Shown: positions 1 through 7,077 of the stretch, piece by piece | How the letters are laid out: every line of letters begins with the position of its first letter | Position numbering within the stretch: position 1 is the stretch's first letter | Origin: Streptomyces sp. HmicA12 | Lineage (GTDB): Bacteria > Actinomycetota > Actinomycetes > Streptomycetales > Streptomycetaceae | Reading direction: 5' to 3' | Assembly (NCBI RefSeq): GCF_000373565.1 | Contig: NZ_KB891797.1 | Location: forward strand, 1-64,000 | Length of the DNA stretch: 64,000 nt | The notes under the pieces: model-generated | Database searches by the model: none | Seen by the model: only the letters and a program-made list of their open reading frames with translations | What the model was told of the DNA's origin: nothing | Made by a program: the position numbers and the translations under genes

Positions 1-50
1 CCGTAAGGTGTGGAGGTGACCGGTACTAATAGGCCGAGGGCTTGTCCTCA
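1..50 (+). rRNA. 23S ribosomal RNA, 3' end only
   Basis: The first 50 bases read as the 3' terminus of an actinobacterial 23S rRNA: the GGTACTAATAGGCCGAGGG block followed by CTTGTCCTCA matches the closing helix of streptomycete 23S genes. The rest of the gene lies upstream of the window. The 3' boundary is placed at about base 50 by analogy with E. coli, where the mature end is 20 nt after ACTAAT. It is followed by an 85-nt spacer and 5S rRNA, the usual rrn order. Confidence 0.93.
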
Positions 51-135
51 GTTGCTCGCGTCCACTGTGTTGGTTCTGAAACCACGAACAACCGTCGTAG
101 TCATAGGCCACGACTCCGGTTGACAGTTTCATAGT

Positions 136-255
136 GTTTCGGTGGTCATAGCGTGAGGGAAACGCCCGGTTACATTCCGAACCCGGAAGCTAAGCCTTAC
201 AGCGCCGATGGTACTGCAGGGGGGACCCTGTGGGAGAGTAGGACGCCGCCGAACA
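136..255 (+). rRNA. 5S ribosomal RNA
   Basis: A complete 5S rRNA of about 120 nt. It begins GTTTCGGTGGTCATAGC and ends GGACGCCGCCGAAC, whose ends pair to form helix I. The internal CCGAACCCGGAAGCTAAG segment is the universal loop B/C signature, and the length fits the family. It sits 85 nt after the 23S 3' end and is followed by a strong intrinsic terminator, so it closes the rrn operon. Exact ends are uncertain by one or two bases. Confidence 0.97.
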
Positions 256-270
256 AATTTTATGGGAAAC

Positions 271-297
271 CCCCGTGCTTTTCAGCACGGGGATTTT
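271..297 (+). terminator. Intrinsic terminator of the rrn operon
   Basis: A perfect 9-bp stem (CCCCGTGCT / AGCACGGGG) with a TTTC loop is followed by ATTTTC, a recognisable U-rich tail that is uncommon in streptomycete terminators. It lies 16 nt past the 5S 3' end. It also falls just beyond the 3' end of the convergent sigma factor gene, so it may work on both strands. Confidence 0.9.
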
Positions 298-320
298 CTG
301 CGTTTAGGGTCCTTTTTCTT

Positions 321-1460
321 CTAGCGTGTGGAATTCAGGCGGGCCGCCTGGCGGGTCAGGTGGTTGCGTTCGGCCAGGGTGGGGGCTTTCCGGGCGGCCT
401 CCGCGTACAGGCCGGCCGCCTTCGTAAGGTCGCCGTCGCGTTCATGGAGATAGGCCGCCACCGCGGTGTGGCGGGGCAGGGAGGCGTCCAGTTCCGCCAG
501 GGCCGCCAGGCCGGCGCGGGGGCCGTCGGCCTCGCCCACCGCCACCGCACGGTTCAGCCGGACCACGGGGCTGTCGGTGAGGGCGGCGAGTTCGTCGTAC
601 CACTCGACGATCTGGACCCAGTCGGTCTCCTCGGCGGTGAGGGCGTCGGCATGCAGGGCCGCGATGGCGGCCTGGGCCTGGAATTCCCCCAGGCGGTCGC
701 GGGCCAGGGCCGCCTGAAGGATCTTGATGCCCTCCGCGATCGCCGTCGTGTCCCAGCGGGTGCGGTCCTGCTCCGCGAGGGGGACCAGGCTGCCGTCGGG
801 CGTGGTCCGGGTGGCCCGGCGCGCATGGTGCAGCAGCATGAGGGCCAGCAGGCCGGCCACCTCGGGGTGGTCGATCGCCGCCGCGAGCTGACGGGTGAGA
901 CGGATGGCCTCGGCGGCCAGGTCTATGTCGCCGGAGTAGCCCTCGTTGAAGACCAGGTAGAGGGTGCGCAGGACGGTGGCCACATCGCCGGGCTGGTCGA
1001 AGCGGACACCGGAGACCGTGCGCTTGGCACGGCTGATGCGCTGCGCCATCGTCGCCTCGGGGACCAGATAGGCCCGGGCGATCTGGCGAGTGGTGAGACC
1101 GCCCACCGCGCGCAGGGTGAGCGCGACCGCCGACGACGGGGACAGCGAGGGATGCGCGCACAGGAAGTACAGCTGGAGCGTGTCGTCCGTGGTGGCGGCA
1201 GGGCCGGGCTGCGGCTCCTCGTCCTCCCGGTCCTCGCGGCGGCGCCGGGCCATGTCCGCCCGGGTCGCGTCGAGGAACCGGCGCCAGGCCACGGTGATCA
1301 GCCAGCCCTTCGGGTCCCGCGGCGGATCGGCGGGCCAGACACGCACCGCTTCGACGAGGGCGTCCTGCACCGCGTCCTCGGCCGCCGCGAAATCTGCTCC
1401 GCGGCGGACGAGGACGGCGAGGACGCTCGGGGTGAGGCTGCGCAGCAGCGTCTCGTCCAT
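321..1460 (-). CDS. ECF RNA polymerase sigma factor, ECF42 type (DUF6596, C-terminal helical extension)
   Basis: A 379-residue sigma factor. Residues 1-70 form a sigma-70 region 2 (AAEDAVQDALVEAVRVWP) and residues 100-150 a region 4 helix-turn-helix (GGLTTRQIARAYLVPEATMAQRI). About 200 further residues form the long alpha-helical, TPR-like extension (HHARRATRTTPDGSLVPLAEQDR) that defines the ECF42 group. There is no anti-sigma gene beside it. ECF42 factors instead occur with DGPF (YCII-related) proteins, and one lies 25 nt upstream here in the same operon. I chose the ATG giving MDETLL; the open frame extends 43 codons further but that part overlaps the DGPF gene. The regulon is unknown. Confidence 0.92.
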   Translation of the reverse strand: MDETLLRSLTPSVLAVLVRRGADFAAAEDAVQDALVEAVRVWPADPPRDPKGWLITVAWRRFLDATRADMARRRREDREDEEPQPGPAATTDDTLQLYFLCAHPSLSPSSAVALTLRAVGGLTTRQIARAYLVPEATMAQRISRAKRTVSGVRFDQPGDVATVLRTLYLVFNEGYSGDIDLAAEAIRLTRQLAAAIDHPEVAGLLALMLLHHARRATRTTPDGSLVPLAEQDRTRWDTTAIAEGIKILQAALARDRLGEFQAQAAIAALHADALTAEETDWVQIVEWYDELAALTDSPVVRLNRAVAVGEADGPRAGLAALAELDASLPRHTAVAAYLHERDGDLTKAAGLYAEAARKAPTLAERNHLTRQAARLNSTR

Positions 1461-1485
1461 CGGGTTCAGCCGGGTCCCGTCGCGG

Positions 1486-1899
1486 TCAGTGGCACTCGGT
1501 GGTGGTGTCCGGGGCGTGCAGGAACGGGCGCAGCTCCAGCCACTCGTGGATCGGCTTGCCGCCCGCCCCGGGCGCGGCCGAGAGCTCACCGGCCAGCTCG
1601 ACGGCGCGCTCGTACGTGTCGACGTCGATGACCATCCAGCCGGCGATGAGGTCCTTCGTCTCGGCGAACGGGCCGTCGGTGACCGGCGGGCGGCCCTCGC
1701 CGTCGTAGCGGACCCAGGCGCCCTCGGGGGCGAGTGCCTGGCCGTCGACGTACTCGCCGCTCTTCTCCAGGCGGCTCGCGAAGTCCTGCATGTACTGGAT
1801 GTGGGCCGTGACCTCCTCGGGGGTCCACTGGTCCATGGGGGCGCAGTTCACCGATTCCGGTGCGCCGCGGTAGTGCTTCAGGAGCAGGTACTTGGCCAT
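1486..1899 (-). CDS. YCII-related DGPF-domain protein
   Basis: A 137-residue protein starting MAKYLLLKHYRG, typical of YCII/YCIA-related alpha-beta barrel proteins. It carries the family-defining motif DGPFAETKDLIAGW at about residues 77-90. Such proteins are the usual genomic partners of ECF42 sigma factors. They are thought to act as stress-related enzymes or targets rather than as anti-sigma factors, but their biochemical role is not established. The gene is first in the two-gene operon, ahead of the sigma factor, and is preceded by an ECF42-like promoter. Its ribosome binding site is AAGGAGAA, seven bases before the ATG. Confidence 0.9.
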   Translation of the reverse strand: MAKYLLLKHYRGAPESVNCAPMDQWTPEEVTAHIQYMQDFASRLEKSGEYVDGQALAPEGAWVRYDGEGRPPVTDGPFAETKDLIAGWMVIDVDTYERAVELAGELSAAPGAGGKPIHEWLELRPFLHAPDTTTECH

Positions 1900-1943
1900 G
1901 ACGGTTCTCCTTGACGCTGGTCGCTGTCGTGCCGTTCATAGCA

Positions 1944-1972
1944 GGGACGGAGCGGGCCGCCGGTTCTCGACA
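1944..1972 (-). promoter_or_regulatory. Putative ECF42-dependent autoregulated promoter
   Basis: On the minus strand TGTCGA (1972-1967) is followed after 17 nt by CGTCCC (1949-1944). ECF42 factors of S. venezuelae are reported to use TGTCGA at -35 and a CGA/TC-type -10. The spacing suits a transcript starting about 35 nt before the DGPF start codon. This suggests the sigma factor drives its own DGPF-sigma operon. It is a match by eye only. Confidence 0.55.
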
Positions 1973-2042
1973 TCGCCGGAAGGTTCTCTTGGAGATTTTT
2001 TTGGGTGGAACCCCGGTACGGGCAAACCTTAGGGTGCGGCGC

Positions 2043-2597
2043 ATGGACTACGAGGTGCGGCCGGTACGGGCCGATGAATGGCAGGCCGTGAAGGAGCTGC
2101 GGCTCGTCGCGCTGCGGGATCCGGCGGCGCCCATCGCCTACCTCGAGACGTACGAGACGGCGCTCGCGCGGCCCGACTCCCACTGGCAGGACCGGGCGGC
2201 CGGGGCCTCCCACGGGATGACGGCGCGGCAGTTCGTGGCCGTCGCCGACGGCGGGCAGTGGCTGGGGAGCCTGGTGGCCCTGGTCGAGGAGGCGGGCTCG
2301 GAGGACTTCTTCGAGCGGCGCATCGAGCGGCGGCAGGCGCAGCTCGTCGCCGTGTACGTACGGCCGGAGGCGCGCGGCGGCGGCGTGACCCGGGAACTGT
2401 TCGCGGCCGGGTGCGCGTGGGCGTTCTCGCTGGAGGGCCTGGAGCGGGTGCGGCTGCACGTCCACCAGGACAACGCGCGGGCCGAGGGCTTCTACCGGAA
2501 GTTCGGCTTCGTACGCACCGGAGAGGTCGTCCCGCTGCCGGGCGACCCCTCCGAGCCTTCCAAGGTGGAGTACGAGATGGAGATCAAGTCCCTCTAG
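2043..2597 (+). CDS. GNAT-family N-acetyltransferase
   Basis: A 184-residue acetyltransferase of the GNAT superfamily. The acetyl-CoA-binding segment is at about residues 97-125 (LVAVYVRPEARGGGVTRELFAAG, with the R/Q-x-x-G-x-G/A pattern in modified form). The conserved beta-5/alpha-4 end is VHQDNARAEGFYRKFGFVRTGE. The substrate cannot be told. Start MDYEVRPVRADEW is chosen over the longer frame because the upstream 44 codons are the DGPF promoter region. It converges on the FMN reductase gene, and the stop codons overlap by 4 nt. Confidence 0.85.
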   Translation: MDYEVRPVRADEWQAVKELRLVALRDPAAPIAYLETYETALARPDSHWQDRAAGASHGMTARQFVAVADGGQWLGSLVALVEEAGSEDFFERRIERRQAQLVAVYVRPEARGGGVTRELFAAGCAWAFSLEGLERVRLHVHQDNARAEGFYRKFGFVRTGEVVPLPGDPSEPSKVEYEMEIKSL

Positions 2598-3184
2598 CGG
2601 TACGGGCGTTCGGCGCGGGCCGTGCGCAGGGCGTGGGCCCACCAGTCCAGCTGGTCGAGCAGGATCTTGGCGGCGGCGGCCGCGCCCTCGGGGTCGTGGG
2701 CCGGGCCGTCCGCCGCGAAGAGGTCCGGGGTCGCGCGGTGGAAGCTGACGCCGTCGCGGACCGTGGTGCAGTGCAACTCGGCGAAGACCAGGCGGAGTTG
2801 CTCCACCGCGCGCAGGCCGCCGCCGACACCGCCGTACGAGACGAAGCCGACCGGCTTGGCCTGCCATTCCGTGTGGTGCAGGTCGATGAAGTGCTTCAGG
2901 TGGGCCGGGAAGCTGCGGTTGTACTCCGGCGTGATGATCACGTAGGCGTCGGCGTCCTGGACGCGAGCCGCCAACTCGGCCTGTTCCTGGGTGCGTTCGT
3001 GGCCCCAGGAGGGGTGTGTGTCGGGGAGGTCCAGGTCGGCCACGTCGATGACGTCGAAATGGGTCTGCGGGGCGTGAGCGGTGGCCTGGGTCATGAACCA
3101 GGCGCCGACCGTGGGGGCGAGCCGGCCGTCCCTCGTGGAGCCGACGATCACCGCGATGCGGAGCGGGGTGCTGGTGCTGGTCAT
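2594..3184 (-). CDS. NADPH-dependent FMN reductase family protein
   Basis: A 196-residue flavodoxin-fold reductase. The FMN-phosphate loop is near the N-terminus (IAVIVGSTRDGRLAPTV). PEYNRSFPAHLKHFID is the classic NADPH_FMN_reductase motif (PEYN-x-S-P/A), and FVSYGGVGGGLRAVEQLR follows. Such enzymes reduce FMN or quinones/azo dyes with NAD(P)H in the cytoplasm. It lies 29 nt downstream of an MFS exporter gene on the same strand and is probably cotranscribed with it, so it may fall under the neighbouring TetR regulator and take part in response to a redox-active or toxic compound. Confidence 0.88.
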   Translation of the reverse strand: MTSTSTPLRIAVIVGSTRDGRLAPTVGAWFMTQATAHAPQTHFDVIDVADLDLPDTHPSWGHERTQEQAELAARVQDADAYVIITPEYNRSFPAHLKHFIDLHHTEWQAKPVGFVSYGGVGGGLRAVEQLRLVFAELHCTTVRDGVSFHRATPDLFAADGPAHDPEGAAAAAKILLDQLDWWAHALRTARAERPYR

Positions 3185-3213
3185 TTTCAGGGTCTCCCTG
3201 GGGGTGAGTGTGC

Positions 3214-4758
3214 TCAGCGGGCGGTAGTGGTCGTTGCTTCGGAAGAGCTCTGCGCCGGGGGCTCGGCCCACCCGTTCCGCCGGGCGGAACGCCTGCCCAC
3301 AGCGGTGGACAGCAACGTGCAGGTGAGTGCTGCCAGCGCTGCCATCAGGCCCGTCACCGTCCACAGCGTCACCCGCCACGCCTGCGTGAACTCCGCCGTG
3401 TGGCCGCCCGCGCCCGCCGCCACCCGCGCCGCCGACTCGTTCGAGCCGAGCCGTGACGCGAGGGCGGCGAGCAGCAGGGCGCCGAAGACGGTGAGCATGA
3501 CGGCGCCGGTGCCGCCGCGGACCGTGTTGAGGAAGCCGGAGGCCATGCCGACCTCGGACGGGGCGACCATCGACATGGCCTGGGCGTCGATGAGGCCGAT
3601 GGACAGGCCCTGGCCCGCGCCGATGGTGAGCAGCGGTCCGGCGAGACCGGCGACGGAGATGCCGGGGTGGAGCGTGGTCAGCCAGGCGTTGCCCGCCCCG
3701 ATCAGCAGCAGGGACAGGACCAGCAGGTGCCGGGCGGGGACCCCGCGGTTGACCAGGCGGGCGCCGAGCGGCGGCAGGGCCAGCACCGGGACCGTCATGA
3801 GGAGCAGGGTCAGGCCCGCGGCGCGGGCCGATGTGCCGCCCGCGCCCTGGAGGTAGGTGGGCAGGAAGGTGAGGGCGCCGGTGGTGCCCGCGGCCAGGCC
3901 GAAGGAGCCGACGGCCCAGCCGAGGAAGGCGGGGTTGCGGGTGAGGCGCAGGTCGAGGATCGGGCGGCCCGAGCCGGTGCGGACGAGCCGCTGTTCCACC
4001 CGGACGAAGATGACGAGGAGGGCCACCGCGAGCGCGGCGGGCAGCAGTGTCCGGGCCGAGCCCCAACCCGCCTTGGAGCCCTGGGTGATGGCGAACAGCG
4101 CGAGGGCCAGGCCCGCGATGAAGGACGCCGCGCCCGCCTTGTCGACCCGCGGCCTGATGTCGGCCCGGGACTCGCTCATCAGGCGGGTGCCGATGAGGAT
4201 GACCGCGCCCACGGCCACGTACGACAGGAAGGTGGCGCGCCAGCCGAGCGCGTCGACCAGCCAGCCGGAGAAGGTCGGGCCGAAGGCGAGGCCGAGGCCC
4301 GCCGTGGTGCCGAGCGAGGCGAAGACGCGGGTGCGGGCCGGGCCGGTGAACGTGGCGGCGAGCAGGGAGCCGCCGGACGCCATGACGCCGGCCGCGCCGA
4401 CGCCGGAGAGGATCCGGGCCGCGTCCAGGGCCAGGATGTTCTGGGCGAGGGCCGAGGCGAGGGTGCCTGCCGTGTAGAGCGCGGCGCCCGCCGTGAGGAT
4501 CCGGCGGCGGCCGTACAGATCGCCGAGCGAGCCCGCGACCAGCATGAACGAGGAAGCGGCGAGGAAATAGCCGACGACCACCCACTGCAGTGTCGCGCCG
4601 GAGGCGTCGAGGTCGGCGCCGATGCGCGGCAGCGCCACCGTGGTGCCGGACATCGCCATCGGGAGCGTGAGCATGCCGAGCAGGACGACGAGAAGGGTGA
4701 GCGTGGGGCGGCTGCCGCCGACTTCGCGGGCCGCCGAGACCGGGGGTTCGGTTGCCAT
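3214..4758 (-). CDS. MFS drug efflux transporter, 14-TM EmrB/QacA (DHA2) type
   Basis: A 514-residue integral membrane protein of the major facilitator superfamily. TM1 begins LTLLVVLLGMLTLPMAMSGT. Motif A is present as GSLGDLYGRRRILTAG and motif C-like glycine-rich segments follow. The length and 14 predicted hydrophobic segments fit the proton-coupled DHA2 exporters. The start MATEPPVS is preferred over an ATG 12 codons upstream, because the upstream codons lie within the TetR operators. It is divergently transcribed from the TetR gene and ahead of the FMN reductase. The substrate is unknown. Confidence 0.92.
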   Translation of the reverse strand: MATEPPVSAAREVGGSRPTLTLLVVLLGMLTLPMAMSGTTVALPRIGADLDASGATLQWVVVGYFLAASSFMLVAGSLGDLYGRRRILTAGAALYTAGTLASALAQNILALDAARILSGVGAAGVMASGGSLLAATFTGPARTRVFASLGTTAGLGLAFGPTFSGWLVDALGWRATFLSYVAVGAVILIGTRLMSESRADIRPRVDKAGAASFIAGLALALFAITQGSKAGWGSARTLLPAALAVALLVIFVRVEQRLVRTGSGRPILDLRLTRNPAFLGWAVGSFGLAAGTTGALTFLPTYLQGAGGTSARAAGLTLLLMTVPVLALPPLGARLVNRGVPARHLLVLSLLLIGAGNAWLTTLHPGISVAGLAGPLLTIGAGQGLSIGLIDAQAMSMVAPSEVGMASGFLNTVRGGTGAVMLTVFGALLLAALASRLGSNESAARVAAGAGGHTAEFTQAWRVTLWTVTGLMAALAALTCTLLSTAVGRRSARRNGWAEPPAQSSSEATTTTAR

Positions 4759-4767
4759 GCCGGTAAA

Positions 4768-4806
4768 GTACAACCGTGGTTGTAGCAAGTGCAACCGTCG
4801 TTGTAC
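4768..4806. promoter_or_regulatory. Two tandem TetR-type operators
   Basis: Two near-identical palindromes lie 4 nt apart. Site 1 at 4769-4784 is TACAACC-N2-GGTTGTA in form (TACAACCGTGGTTGTA). Site 2 at 4789-4806 is GTGCAACCGTCGTTGTAC. Both share the half-site GTRCAAC. They sit 10 nt before the MFS start codon and about 50 nt before the TetR start. They would let the regulator repress both divergent genes until its ligand binds. Confidence 0.82.
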
Positions 4807-4856
4807 CTAGGTCCGTGGGCCTAGGCTGGACGGGGCGTACGGCGGAGGAGCGGAGC

Positions 4857-5510
4857 ATGGCTGACCAGGCGGCGGGCGCGCGCAGGGGCACGATCGAGAA
4901 GCGGCAGGCCCTGTTGCGCGGCGCGCGCACGGTGTTCGGGCGCGAGGGCTACTCGCGTGCGGGCATCGACGAGATCGCCGCCGAGGCCGGGGTCTCGACG
5001 CGCACGCTCTACAACCACTTCGGCGGCAAGGAGAAACTCTTCCGCGAGGCGCTCCTCGACAGCGCGGGGGCCGTCACTGCCGCCCAAGTCGCGCTCATCG
5101 AGAAGCACTTGGCCAAGGTGACGGACGTCGAGCGGGACCTGCGCGCCCTCGCGCGGGAGTGGATGGGGCGACGCGGCGAGCACGGCGACCACATGCTCCT
5201 CGTCCGCCAGATCATCGCGGAGGGGGCCCATCTGCCGGGCGACGTCATCCAGGAGTGGCAGACGACCGGGCCGCGGGCCGTGCACGAGGCGGTGGCCGCG
5301 GCGTTCGTGAGGCTCGGCGGGCAGGGGCTGCTCGCCGTCGACGAGGCCAACTCGGGCGAGGCGGCACGGTACTTCACCCTGCTGATCGCCGGGACCGTCA
5401 CCGTGGACACGTTCTTCGGGGTGGTGCCGATGTCCGACGCCGAGATCGACCGCCGGGTGGAGGGCGGCGTGCGCGCGTTCCTGAAGCTCTACGTCGCCGA
5501 CGCCCGCTAG
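4857..5510 (+). CDS. TetR-family transcriptional repressor
   Basis: A 217-residue regulator. The N-terminal helix-turn-helix is clear (TVFGREGYSRAGIDEIAAEAG then VSTRTLYNHFGGKEKLF, about residues 25-65). It is followed by an all-helical ligand-binding domain with a TetR_C-like tail (GGVRAFLKLY). Start MADQAAGARR is preceded by GGCGGAGGAGCGG, a good ribosome binding site. It is divergent from the MFS exporter, with tandem operators between, and most likely represses that exporter and itself. Its stop overlaps the stop of the convergent VirD4-like gene by 3 nt. Confidence 0.92.
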   Translation: MADQAAGARRGTIEKRQALLRGARTVFGREGYSRAGIDEIAAEAGVSTRTLYNHFGGKEKLFREALLDSAGAVTAAQVALIEKHLAKVTDVERDLRALAREWMGRRGEHGDHMLLVRQIIAEGAHLPGDVIQEWQTTGPRAVHEAVAAAFVRLGGQGLLAVDEANSGEAARYFTLLIAGTVTVDTFFGVVPMSDAEIDRRVEGGVRAFLKLYVADAR

Positions 5511-7072
5511 GTCAGCGGGAGTTCGGCGTCCGGCCAGCGGGAACGTCCCTGCTCCCGGGACCGGAGCAGGGCCAGGGTCTCAAAGCCCCGGTCCGCTCCG
5601 GTGGACAGCAGCTCCGGCAGTTGGGGAAGCGGAGCCACCGCCGCGACGTCGTCCAGGACGAACGTCATTGGTGGGTCGAGCCGGCCGGCGGGTGACCGTT
5701 CGGCCATGCGGCGGCCATGCTCGACCACGCTCGAGGCGATGGCCGTCAGCAGGGGCATCGCACCGGGATTTCCCTTGGGGTCCTCGATGGGTTCACCCAC
5801 CACATAAAGGGTGCCCCCTTCGTCGATGAAGGAATCCAGGGTCAGCGCATCAGTTCGGTTCGGGGTGCAGGACTCGCGGATGTGCACCGAGAAGAGGGAG
5901 GACAGAGCGCGGGCCGTCAACTCCTGCGCCATGTCACGGCGTTCGGGGTGCGCGGTGAGCGCCGCCTCCAGTTCGCCCGCGGTGCCCGAGACCGCCTTCG
6001 GGTGCGTACGGAGGATGCGTACGGCCTCCTGGACCTGGCTGCCCTGGGCCCAGCGGTGGACGTGGCGGAACGGTTTGCCGTCGATCGCGGCCGCGTGCAG
6101 ATAGCTGCGCAGCAGGGTGTCGGCCGTCTCGGCCACGGCCGAGTCGAGCTTGGCCGTGGGCCTTATCGGGGCGAGCAGGGCCGTCGCCCGCTGCGCCGCC
6201 GTGGCGCGGTCGCCGCAGCCGGCCGCCGGGTTCCAGTGCAGCCGGGCCGGGGTGTCGCACAGGTGCGACGGGTCGTACAGGAGGACCGGGCCGAGTTTGG
6301 CCCGGGCGTCCTTCGTCTCCTGCCAGACCTCGGGGGCCGAGGTGATGACCAGGGCCGGGCCCGCCGCCTCGCGGATCGCTTCGATCGCGCGGGGGTGACG
6401 GTCCTTCGGGGGGCCCAGGTGGAGGGGGGCGGGCGGGGCGGTGCGCGGGGGCGGGACCTGGATCGTTTCCAGGCTGGGCTCGGGCTCGGGCTCCGGCTCC
6501 GGCTCCGGCTCCGGAATCCGTTCCGTCGGTCGTGCGTCCACAGGCTGTGGGGGCAGTTGCTGTGGGGTGGTGACCGAGGGCTTGGAGGTCGCCCCCTCCT
6601 CCCCTTCCCGTCCCGAAACCGGGGGCTGCGCCCCCGGGCCCCCATCGGTTGGTCCGTACGCGTCGGTCGCGTGTGGTTGCCCGCGTCGTTCCCCGCGCCC
6701 CTGACGCGGCGCTGCCTTACGGACCGCTCGCCATCTCGCCAGCGTGCTCGCCACGAAGATCGTCAGGACGACCAGGATCATCAGCTGGCCGATGAACAGG
6801 CCCCAGAACAGGCCGTAGCCCGACAGCTGGTCCGCCGGGGTGTTCGGCCAGGCGCCCGGGACGTCGTGCGGTTTGCCGATCAAGTGGCGCATGGCCAGGG
6901 GAGTGTGACCGAACGTCACATTCTGTGGCCACGCGCCCTTCGCGAAGCGGCCCGCGAGGCCCGTCGCCGTCCACACCAGGATCGTCATGCCCAGCAGGAA
7001 CGCCAGGACGCCGATCAGCAGGCCGTCGGGGATGCCCCCTTCGCGCTCCCGCGCGCGTTCTCTCTCCCGCAT
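5507..7072 (-). CDS. TraG/VirD4-like type IV secretion coupling protein, degenerate and short
   Basis: A 521-residue membrane protein with two N-terminal TM segments (LLIGVLAFLLGMTILVW and LFIGQLMILVVLTIFVAST), a charged Pro/Glu-rich linker, then a TraG/VirD4-type ATPase region from about residue 190. The family blocks ALVITSAPEVW, GPVLLYDPS and LHWNPAAGCGD are present. Where the Walker A loop (GPPRTGKT in relatives) should be, the sequence is LGPPKDRHPRAI, lacking the GKT/S. The Walker B region reads MTFVLDDVA, and the protein ends about 30 residues later, without the usual C-terminal part. It is last in the T4SS-like operon. A GTG at 7081 overlapping the upstream stop (GTGA) is an alternative start. 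Confidence 0.8.
   Translation of the reverse strand: MRERERAREREGGIPDGLLIGVLAFLLGMTILVWTATGLAGRFAKGAWPQNVTFGHTPLAMRHLIGKPHDVPGAWPNTPADQLSGYGLFWGLFIGQLMILVVLTIFVASTLARWRAVRKAAPRQGRGERRGQPHATDAYGPTDGGPGAQPPVSGREGEEGATSKPSVTTPQQLPPQPVDARPTERIPEPEPEPEPEPEPSLETIQVPPPRTAPPAPLHLGPPKDRHPRAIEAIREAAGPALVITSAPEVWQETKDARAKLGPVLLYDPSHLCDTPARLHWNPAAGCGDRATAAQRATALLAPIRPTAKLDSAVAETADTLLRSYLHAAAIDGKPFRHVHRWAQGSQVQEAVRILRTHPKAVSGTAGELEAALTAHPERRDMAQELTARALSSLFSVHIRESCTPNRTDALTLDSFIDEGGTLYVVGEPIEDPKGNPGAMPLLTAIASSVVEHGRRMAERSPAGRLDPPMTFVLDDVAAVAPLPQLPELLSTGADRGFETLALLRSREQGRSRWPDAELPLT
6476..6511. repeat. Hexanucleotide microsatellite coding for Glu-Pro repeats
   Basis: Six tandem hexamers (three GGGCTC followed by three CGGCTC), read on the minus strand as alternating Pro-Glu codons in the linker of the VirD4-like protein. 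The copy number could vary between strains; in protein terms it is a stiff, acidic spacer between the membrane anchor and the ATPase-like domain. Confidence 0.85.
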
Positions 7073-7077
7073 CGGCG

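Noticed and set aside
153-1631. A 492-codon frame starting inside the 5S rRNA and running opposite the sigma factor gene
   Set aside because: Its start lies in rRNA, the composition is Gly/Arg-rich shadow sequence, and the opposite strand codes a clear ECF42 sigma factor.
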